From Desulfuromonadales bacterium (GTDB lineage: Bacteria; Desulfobacterota; Desulfuromonadia; Desulfuromonadales; BM103), in assembly GCA_030640215.1 (NCBI GenBank), contig DAOWJU010000197.1, forward strand, positions 1-6,767: DNA of 6,767 nt, in the 5' to 3' direction. The stretch's first letter is position 1. Every line of letters begins with the position of its first letter. Shown here in pieces: positions 1 through 5,209 of this stretch. Position numbers and translations under genes: made by a program. The notes beneath the pieces are model-generated. The model was not told where the DNA came from and did no database searches. It saw only the letters and a program-made list of their open reading frames with translations.

Positions 1-109
1 CGAAGTCGACTATATTAATGGCAAAATCATTGAATATGGAGAACGAGCAGGAGTACTCACACCTTACAACAAAACTTTGCGTGCTCTGGTCAAAGCTCTC
101 GAAGCCTAG
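1..109 (+). CDS. 2-dehydropantoate 2-reductase-like protein, C-terminal end (partial)
   Basis: Only the last 35 codons and the TAG stop (107-109) are present; the gene enters from the left edge, with base 1 being the third base of a codon. The visible peptide begins EVDYINGKIIEYGERAGV and ends LRALVKALEA. This fits the C-terminal helical domain of the ketopantoate reductase (PanE/ApbA) family, where an E-x-D-x-ING segment followed by G-x-x-x-GV-x-TP-x-N is characteristic. Known family role: NADPH-dependent reduction of 2-dehydropantoate to pantoate in the cytoplasm, for pantothenate and CoA synthesis. Some relatives reduce other 2-oxo acids, and the cofactor-binding N-terminus is missing, so the exact substrate is open. 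The stop codon lies inside the first four bases (CTAG) of the palindromic repeat that follows, so the repeat contributes to or overlaps the gene's 3' end. Confidence 0.82.
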   Translation, partial: EVDYINGKIIEYGERAGVLTPYNKTLRALVKALEA

Positions 110-273
110 CAGCCTGTTGGACTATCAATGAGCTGGCTGCAAATTCGCTTGTTTGGCCCAGATCTCAGCTCCTTTTCGACCAATAGCTACGGCTATTACT
201 CTCAAATGAGCCAAAATCTGGTCTTAAACACCCAAATTTTCGCTTCAGCCCTGATTGTCCGACAGGCTGCTAG
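106..273. repeat. 168-bp palindromic repeat (MITE-like), element 1
   Basis: This is an imperfect palindrome with two 82-base arms (106-187 and 192-273) around a 4-base loop, TACG. By hand count about 55 of 82 positions pair without any gap. The ends pair best: 106-122 and 257-273 match at 16 of 17 bases. The centre AATAGC/GCTATT (182-187, 192-197) is perfect. Both ends are CTAG. It encodes no plausible protein and could form one long hairpin as DNA or RNA. The shape fits a short non-autonomous mobile element or dispersed intergenic repeat. CTAG at both ends would fit a 4-base target duplication of the YTAR type known for IS5-family transposases, but that is inference. Similar repeats are remembered from Desulfuromonadales; this was not checked. 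Confidence 0.8.
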
Positions 274-335
274 ATAAAACTAAAACCTCGCGTCAAATGA
301 GTGACGCAGGTCAACACCCTGTTAGGAGGTATAAA
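274..335 (+). promoter_or_regulatory. dctP leader with hairpin/operator-like inverted repeat and strong RBS
   Basis: This 62-base leader separates the repeat from the TRAP operon. It holds an exact inverted repeat, GCGTCA (290-295) and TGACGC (302-307), around a 6-base spacer. CCT (286-288) and AGG (308-310) extend it to nine pairs with one bulged C. It could be a regulator-binding site or an mRNA leader hairpin; there is no T-run after it, so it is not an intrinsic terminator. The ribosome binding site AGGAGG at 324-329 sits 6 bases before the ATG at 336 and is the strongest on the + strand of this window. A -10-like TAGATA (271-276) overlaps the right end of the repeat, but I see no matching -35 element, so no promoter is called. 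Confidence 0.5.
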
Positions 336-1385
336 ATGAAGAGAATCTTTGTCGTTTTTCCCCTGCTCACCCTACTGATTGTCAGCTTACTGACCAGCCC
401 CCTGCTTGCCGCCGAAGCAAAAAAAGATCCTCTTGCGAACTGGAAGACAAAATTTGATTATTCCAAAGCGGAATACACCTACATTTTATCGAACATATCT
501 CACCCGGTTATCGAGGGAGTTGCTGTTGGCTACAATATTCGCGATGCTGTTTGGGAAAAATCAAACGGTCGCATCTACGTCGACTATCGTCCACTAGCGC
601 AACTTGGTGGTGAGAAAGATGTTATCAACAAGCTCAAGCTCGGTGCCGTTCACGGCATGCTGAGTTCATCGGTGGCTGCACAGAATGTTGCTGACACCCT
701 CGGCATCGTCAACCTGCCTTACGTTGTCGATACCTTCGACAAGCTCGACACCTTCCGCAACACTCCTGAGCTCTGGCAACCCTTTGCTGATAGCGCCCTG
801 AAGAGCGGCATCATGACAGTTGACGTTACTGGCTACGGCCCCTACGGTTGGGCCACCAACACCCCGGTCAAAACAATTGATGACGCCAAAGCGGTCAACT
901 TTCGTATTGCTCAGGCACCACTCAATGCCGACTTCTACAAGGCATGGGGAATGAAGTTTACGGTCATGCCGTGGCCGGACGTCCCTCAGGCGCTACAAAC
1001 TGGCGTTATCACCGGTCTTGATCACACAGCGATCGTCTGTAACATCACCAAGAAGTTCACCATTGCCAAGAACTTCACCGAACTCGATTATGCACAAGGC
1101 CTCTTCATCCACCTGATGAACAAACGTTGGTTCGACAAGTTGCCGGCAGACCTGCAGAAGATTTTTATCACGGTCATCAATGAAGAGAGTGCCAAAACCC
1201 GTGAACTGACCAGAAAACAGCAGGAGGTCCAGATCGCAAAAGCCAAGGAATCTGGCGTACAATTCTTCCAGCTTTCAGCCGCTGACAAGGCCACCTTGAT
1301 AAAACTGGCCGAGCCGGTTTACGCAACTTGGGGTGAGAAAATAGGCATGGATTACATGAACAAAGTCCGCGCTACACTCAAGTAG
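336..1385 (+). CDS. dctP: TRAP transporter substrate-binding protein, DctP family
   Basis: Periplasmic solute receptor of a tripartite ATP-independent transporter; it binds the substrate and delivers it to the DctQM membrane unit. The 349-residue length is normal for the family. The ATG at 336 is chosen because AGGAGG lies 6 bases upstream and because a Sec signal peptide then begins at residue 1: MKR, a hydrophobic core over residues 4-24, and cleavage probably between residues 25 and 28 (LLAAEA). The body shows typical DctP segments: an early VWEKSNGRI stretch, a GGEKDVINKLKLGAVHG segment, NFR with Arg190 of the precursor, and PWPDVPQALQTGVITGLD. Arg190 sits where the family's substrate-carboxylate-binding arginine is expected, which suggests an organic acid ligand; the exact compound cannot be read from sequence. 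It is first in the operon, and a hairpin behind it may allow surplus receptor to be made. Confidence 0.93.
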   Translation: MKRIFVVFPLLTLLIVSLLTSPLLAAEAKKDPLANWKTKFDYSKAEYTYILSNISHPVIEGVAVGYNIRDAVWEKSNGRIYVDYRPLAQLGGEKDVINKLKLGAVHGMLSSSVAAQNVADTLGIVNLPYVVDTFDKLDTFRNTPELWQPFADSALKSGIMTVDVTGYGPYGWATNTPVKTIDDAKAVNFRIAQAPLNADFYKAWGMKFTVMPWPDVPQALQTGVITGLDHTAIVCNITKKFTIAKNFTELDYAQGLFIHLMNKRWFDKLPADLQKIFITVINEESAKTRELTRKQQEVQIAKAKESGVQFFQLSAADKATLIKLAEPVYATWGEKIGMDYMNKVRATLK

Positions 1386-1418
1386 CAATCAACCTTAGAT
1401 TTTACGATTTTTCAACGG

Positions 1419-1449
1419 AGCCGGGGAGTTCTGCTCCCCGGCTTTTATT
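1419..1449 (+). terminator. Intercistronic terminator-like hairpin between dctP and dctQ
   Basis: The stem is perfect over 10 base pairs, AGCCGGGGAG (1419-1428) with CTCCCCGGCT (1434-1443), around a TTCTG loop. It is followed by TTTTATT (1443-1449), so it has the form of an intrinsic terminator. Because dctQ begins only about 16 bases further on, and dctQ and dctM have no other evident promoter, partial termination or 3'-end protection of a dctP mRNA is more likely than a complete stop. That would give more binding protein than membrane protein, as is usual for binding-protein-dependent systems. Confidence 0.8.
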
Positions 1450-1464
1450 GTCTTGGGCAATATA

Positions 1465-1962
1465 ATGCTAAAAAAAACGATGCAAACAATTGATCGCGCG
1501 TTCACCATTTTCGAAGACTGGTCATTGATGATTTCAGTATGTATTGCCTTGACAGTCGCCATGGCCAATGTCCTGCTACGCAAATTAACCAATGAAGTCA
1601 ATCTCTATTGGTCCGATGAAGTTGTGCGTAAAACCATCTATTTTTCGACTTATGTCGGCTGTGTTGTTGCTGTTCGTGGCCGTTCATTGATTCGTATCGA
1701 TGCCTTACCACAAATGATCCCCGGGCTTAAGAAACCACTGGCCTTCTTTGCCCACCTGGTCACCCTGATATTTGCCGGAGCAATGATCTACCTCGGCGGG
1801 ATGATGACGGTCATGATGTATGAGGACGAATATGCAAAGACCGTAAGTTTGCAAATCCCGGAGTGGATATTTTACTCGGTGTTGCCAGTGATGGGCGTAA
1901 TGATGTTCTTTCGCACTCTTGTAATCATGGTTGAAGACTGGAAGGATGAAACTGATTGCTGA
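1465..1962 (+). CDS. dctQ: TRAP transporter small permease subunit, DctQ family
   Basis: Small inner-membrane subunit that pairs with DctM to form the TRAP membrane complex. From the ATG at 1465 the protein has 165 residues, normal for the family, with four hydrophobic segments at about 21-40, 57-71, 92-115 and 133-155. The family pattern is visible as WSDEVVRKTIYF (49-60), then an R-G-R-S-L-I-R-I-D loop (71-79). The position often taken by a histidine in this loop appears to be occupied by another residue. The start is uncertain. TTG at 1453 is also in frame but abuts the hairpin and has no ribosome binding site. ATG at 1465 has only a weak GGG 8 to 10 bases upstream. ATG at 1480 is another option, and all give the same membrane core. 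Weak initiation could reinforce low DctQ output relative to DctP. Confidence 0.88.
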   Translation: MLKKTMQTIDRAFTIFEDWSLMISVCIALTVAMANVLLRKLTNEVNLYWSDEVVRKTIYFSTYVGCVVAVRGRSLIRIDALPQMIPGLKKPLAFFAHLVTLIFAGAMIYLGGMMTVMMYEDEYAKTVSLQIPEWIFYSVLPVMGVMMFFRTLVIMVEDWKDETDC

Positions 1963-2021
1963 AGCGGGCTCCTGTTGATCCCGCACGAGTTGTTGACCCA
2001 ACCTGAGCTGTACGGACACTT

Positions 2022-3308
2022 ATGGAAACCAACTATCTGACTATATTACTGCTACTACTTGGCCTGCTCGCCTCAACGGTGCCGGTCTTCATGGCGCTCT
2101 TCTTTACCGGCACTGTCGGTCTGGTCTTCATGCTCGGCATCGACCCGCAGATTGTCATCGAAGTCCTCTACCGCAGCATGGATAAATTTGCCCTGGTGGT
2201 GGTGCTGTTCTTTATCCTCTGCGGCAACATCATGACCACCGGTTCAATTGTGCATAAGTTGATCAAGACGGCCAATACTCTGGTCGGCTTTTTACCGGGC
2301 GGACTGGCGATGGCAGGCGTCCTGGCCTGTGGCTTCTTTGGCGCCATCTCCGGTTCAACAGTCGCTACCGTGGTTGCCATCGGCGGCTTCATGATCCCGG
2401 CACTGATCGAAAATGGCTATGATGAAAAGTTTTCTGTCGGCATCATGACCACTGCTCCAAACCTGGGCATCATTATCCCGCCATCGATAGCCATGATTCT
2501 CTATGCTATGGTCAGTAATGACCCGATTGAGGCTCTCTTTCTGACTGGCTTCATTCCGGGAATTATGATTATGGCGGCGATGAGTTTATACGCCTATTTT
2601 TATTGTAAACGGAGAAACTACAAAACTCTGGATCGACCGAGCTTCAAGGAAATAATCGCGGTTCTCAGAGAGAGTGTCTGGGCTCTCTGTCTCCCCTTGC
2701 TAATTTTCGGCGGCATCTATTCCGGCATGTTCACCGCTAACGAAGCAGCCGTGGTTGCTTGTTTCTATGCCTTCTTTGTCGAGATCTTTATCCACAAAGA
2801 CATGAAGATCAAGGATATCAAGCAGGTTATCGTCAGCTCATCAGTCACCTCGGCAACCTTGCTGATCATCGTTGCCGGAGCTTCGGTGTTCGGCGAATAT
2901 CTGACCTTTGAACAGATTCCGGATAAAATTGCAACTGCCGTGGTCAGCCAGATTTCATCTCCGTGGGTCTTCCTCTTGGCAGTGAATGTTATGCTGCTGG
3001 TAGTCGGCATGTTCATGGATATTATTTCTGCGACCCTGATCCTGACCCCGATCTTCTTGCCACTGCTCTCCTCCTTCGGTATCGACACCATGCATTTCGG
3101 TCTACTGATGACAATTAACCTGGGTATCGGCTACTGCACTCCACCACTAGGCGTCAGCCTCTATATCGCTGGTGCTGCAGTTGACCGCAATCTGCTTTAC
3201 GTCTCTAAGGCGGTTATGCCATTCATCCTTATTCAGATTGGCATTCTGCTGATTCTGACCTATTGGGCTGACCTTGTGCTCTTCTTACCACGGCTGGTTT
3301 ATGGCTGA
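2022..3308 (+). CDS. dctM: TRAP transporter large permease subunit, DctM family
   Basis: Large inner-membrane subunit that carries the transport path; family members use a Na+ or H+ gradient for import. The 428-residue length is full for the family. It is hydrophobic throughout, with about a dozen membrane or re-entrant segments. Family landmarks appear in order: FFGAISGSTVAT (105-116), PNLGIIIPPSIAMILYA (146-162), GMFTANEAAVVA (235-246), MDIISATLILTPIFLP (332-347) and GYCTPPLGVSL (370-380). The last resembles the helix-breaking TPP motif of the second transport hairpin. The ATG at 2022 has a modest GGA at 2014-2016 and lies 59 bases after the dctQ stop; the gap includes a short GCGGG/CCCGC inverted repeat (1964-1968, 1980-1984). 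It is last in the operon and runs toward gspG on the opposite strand. No frameshift or missing motif is seen. Confidence 0.95.
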   Translation: METNYLTILLLLLGLLASTVPVFMALFFTGTVGLVFMLGIDPQIVIEVLYRSMDKFALVVVLFFILCGNIMTTGSIVHKLIKTANTLVGFLPGGLAMAGVLACGFFGAISGSTVATVVAIGGFMIPALIENGYDEKFSVGIMTTAPNLGIIIPPSIAMILYAMVSNDPIEALFLTGFIPGIMIMAAMSLYAYFYCKRRNYKTLDRPSFKEIIAVLRESVWALCLPLLIFGGIYSGMFTANEAAVVACFYAFFVEIFIHKDMKIKDIKQVIVSSSVTSATLLIIVAGASVFGEYLTFEQIPDKIATAVVSQISSPWVFLLAVNVMLLVVGMFMDIISATLILTPIFLPLLSSFGIDTMHFGLLMTINLGIGYCTPPLGVSLYIAGAAVDRNLLYVSKAVMPFILIQIGILLILTYWADLVLFLPRLVYG

Positions 3309-3317
3309 TGATACCAT

Positions 3318-3500
3318 CTAGTGTCCATCCGGAAACTCCAGATGAGCACGAGTGCAGTTTTCGATTTGGAAACGAGCAATTTTTCGCAAGGTCAAGGAAA
3401 TCAAGCATTTGAGCGGAGGCGTAGTACTTTACGCCGCACAATCAAATGTGCAGATTGACGCAGAGATTGCGGAAAAGGGCCGTTTCCGGACGAAAACTAG
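3318..3500. repeat. 183-bp palindromic repeat (MITE-like), element 2, in the convergent gap
   Basis: The element fills nearly all of the dctM-gspG gap (3309-3496). Its core is a long inverted repeat with arms 3356-3423 and 3430-3498, about 68 bases each, around the loop GTACTT. Matching blocks include AGTTTTCG, GGAAACG, a CGCAA block, CATTTGA and the central GGCGTA/TACGCC. The outer ends also pair: 3318-3336 and 3482-3500 match at 16 of 19 bases, and both carry terminal CTAG. The left arm therefore carries the end motif twice, as if about 38 bases had been duplicated there. There is no credible coding sequence and no T-tailed terminator, though the hairpin could still end or protect transcripts from both sides. 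The right CTAG overlaps the gspG stop codon. Confidence 0.75.
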
Positions 3501-3940
3501 TTAAGTTCCCAACTGTTAATATCAGCATCAAATTCTTCGCCGCCCGGTTCGCCGTCCGCACCGTAGCTGATCATATCAAAATCACGGCTGTGCACGCCCG
3601 GTGAGATATAGAGATACGGCTTGTTCCACGGATCGACCGGCACCTTTTTCAGGTAGCCGCCAACCGAATACTTGGCCGGAATGCGCCCGGTCTCCGGCTT
3701 GGTGACCAGGGCTTTGAGCCCCTGCTCCGTGGAGGGGTAGAAGCCGTTGTCGAGTTTAAACAGGCCAAGCGACTCTTCGATGCTCTTCATGTCCACTTTG
3801 GCCTTGGTCACCTTGGCCTCATCCGGGCGGCTCAGCAAACGCGGCACGATCACAGCAGCCAGGATACCGAGGATCACCACGACCACCATGATTTCGATCA
3901 GGGTAAAGCCGCGCTGGAAACGATTATTAAGTGATGACAT
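3497..3940 (-). CDS. gspG: Type II secretion system major pseudopilin GspG
   Basis: Major subunit of the periplasmic pseudopilus that drives substrates through the type II secretion outer-membrane channel. The 147-residue precursor has a short leader and a prepilin peptidase site RG/FTLIE, with cleavage between Gly11 and Phe12. Glu16 becomes the conserved Glu5 of the mature protein, followed by one hydrophobic helix (about 12-34). GspG landmarks follow: TEQGL (71-75), DPWNKPY (103-109) and a C-terminal [10 protein letters not shown]...DINSW segment (125-144) that matches the family's calcium-binding end. The ATG at 3938-3940 has an AAGGAG ribosome binding site (3949-3954 on the complement) 8 bases upstream. 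It is third in the gspE-F-G order, 51 bases after gspF. Its TAG stop (3497-3499) lies in the terminal CTAG of the adjoining repeat. No gspH-like gene follows before the convergent dctM. Confidence 0.96.
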   Translation of the reverse strand: MSSLNNRFQRGFTLIEIMVVVVILGILAAVIVPRLLSRPDEAKVTKAKVDMKSIEESLGLFKLDNGFYPSTEQGLKALVTKPETGRIPAKYSVGGYLKKVPVDPWNKPYLYISPGVHSRDFDMISYGADGEPGGEEFDADINSWELN

Positions 3941-3965
3941 ATGTCAGACTCCTTACTATGTGAGG

Positions 3966-3986
3966 CGTGAAGGGTTTCCCCTCACG
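3966..3986 (-). promoter_or_regulatory. Hairpin in the gspF-gspG gap
   Basis: Within the 51 bases between gspF and gspG, CGTGAAGGG (3966-3974) and CCCCTCACG (3978-3986) can pair over nine positions with one A-C mismatch and a 3-base loop. An alternative pairing uses GTGAGG (3960-3965) with CCTCAC (3980-3985). On the transcribed (minus) strand no T-run follows, so it is not an intrinsic terminator. It could act as an RNA processing or stability element giving gspG mRNA a protected 5' end, which would suit a subunit needed in large amounts; this role is inference. Confidence 0.5.
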
Positions 3987-3991
3987 TCATC

Positions 3992-5209
3992 TTATCCAAA
4001 GCCCTGGCTCGCCTGGAAGATCGGCAACAAAATGGCCAGCACCGCGAAGCCGACCACGCCCCCCATGAAGAGGATCATCAGCGGTTCGAGCAGAGAGAGC
4101 ATACCAGTGATCGAAAGGTCGGACTGATGCTCGTAAGTATCAGCGACCCGAAATAACATTTCTTCCAGCTTGCCACTCTTCTCACCAGCGGCTGTTACCT
4201 GAATCAGCATTGGTGGGAAGACTGCGCTTTCCCGCAGAGCAGTAGCCAGACTGCCGCCTTCCTGAACCTGCACGATAGCACCCTCCACGGCAAGACTCAG
4301 GACGCGATTGGCAAGCAGATTACGGGAGATGTCAAGAGCCTTAATCAGCGGCACACCGCTCTGCAACAGCGTGCCAAGGGTGCGAGAAAAACGGGACGTT
4401 GCAATCAGCAGCAGCAGACGACCGAACAGTGGCGCCTGAAGCAGCATCTGGTCGGTGCGCAAGCGTCCGCTTTCTGTCCGTCGATAACGCAACAGGAGCG
4501 TGACAGCAACCACCAGGCCAATGGTCAATAACCACCACCAAGACGTCAGAAAATCGACCAGGTTGATCAGCAGCAGGGTCGGCCAGGGCAGAGCCATCTC
4601 CATCTCCTGCAACATGCGGGTGATCTTCGGCACCACAAAGACAAAGAGAAAGGCGAGTACGCCGCTACCGACCAGGGTCATCAACACCGGGTAAGCCAAG
4701 GCAGCTTGGATACGCGCCCGGGTCCGGGCCTGGCTCTCGAGAAAATCAGCCAGCCGCTGCAAAGCTTCATCAAGTGTCCCGCTGTTTTCACCGACCTGAA
4801 CCATGTTGATGAAGAGATCGGGGAAAACCGCCCGATGCCTGGCCAACGCCTGATGCAGCGGGTTACCCTGAATGACCTCTTCGCGAACATCGGCCAATAC
4901 TCGACCGATCATCGGTTGGTCGGTCTGTTCGGCAACCGTGTTCAGGGCAACATCGAGGGACAGTCCTGCACCGAGCAGGGTGGCAAGCTGGCGGGTTGCC
5001 GAGGCAAGCTCCGCCGTTGAACGCTGCAGGCTGACCAGCAGATTCGACCAACGACGGCGCACGTGCGGGCTGGAACTTTCATGGAGTTCAGTCGGAAAGA
5101 TCCCCTGTTCGCGCAACTGTTGAGAAACCAGACTGCGCCCGGCCCCGTCGATCCGGCCGGAGACCTTGCGGCCCTGACCATCCAGTCCGGTGTATTCGAA
5201 CAGCGGCAC
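3992..5209 (-). CDS. gspF: Type II secretion system inner-membrane platform protein GspF
   Basis: Polytopic membrane protein at the base of the type II secretion system, which links the GspE ATPase to pseudopilus assembly. The 405 residues match the usual GspF length. The N-terminal MPLFEYTGLDGQGRKVSG is typical. Two T2SSF repeats follow, at about 70-195 (TRQLATLLGAGLSLDVAL, then VGENSGTLDEAL at 139-150) and 275-397 (SRTLGTLLQSGVPLIKAL, then AGEKSGKLEEML at 341-351). Membrane segments lie near 172-193, 211-240 and 375-397. The start is GTG at 5207-5209, directly after the gspE TAG and with no spacer. The GGAGGAGG ribosome binding site lies inside the last gspE codons, 5 bases ahead, so translation is very probably coupled. 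gspE and gspF share a reading frame. Confidence 0.96.
   Translation of the reverse strand: MPLFEYTGLDGQGRKVSGRIDGAGRSLVSQQLREQGIFPTELHESSSPHVRRRWSNLLVSLQRSTAELASATRQLATLLGAGLSLDVALNTVAEQTDQPMIGRVLADVREEVIQGNPLHQALARHRAVFPDLFINMVQVGENSGTLDEALQRLADFLESQARTRARIQAALAYPVLMTLVGSGVLAFLFVFVVPKITRMLQEMEMALPWPTLLLINLVDFLTSWWWLLTIGLVVAVTLLLRYRRTESGRLRTDQMLLQAPLFGRLLLLIATSRFSRTLGTLLQSGVPLIKALDISRNLLANRVLSLAVEGAIVQVQEGGSLATALRESAVFPPMLIQVTAAGEKSGKLEEMLFRVADTYEHQSDLSITGMLSLLEPLMILFMGGVVGFAVLAILLPIFQASQGFG

Noticed and set aside
106..273. Integron attC-like recombination site
   Set aside because: GTTGGAC at 116-122 fits the GTTRRRY core, but the order of the two core sites is reversed relative to attC, the other end does not match well, and no integrase or cassette is present.
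255..335. Upstream TTG start that would extend dctP by 27 residues
   Set aside because: It begins inside the palindromic repeat, has no ribosome binding site, and would bury the signal peptide; the ATG at 336 has AGGAGG at ideal spacing.
1453..1464. TTG start for dctQ
   Set aside because: It directly follows the terminator-like hairpin with no ribosome binding site; ATG at 1465 is preferred, though dctQ initiation remains uncertain.
993..3091. Minus-strand open frames within dctP, dctQ and dctM
   Set aside because: They lie wholly or mostly opposite well-supported TRAP genes and show no domain of their own.
3229..3441. Minus-strand 70-codon frame spanning the dctM end and element 2
   Set aside because: It is made of repeat sequence and the antisense of dctM, with no ribosome binding site or protein-like pattern.
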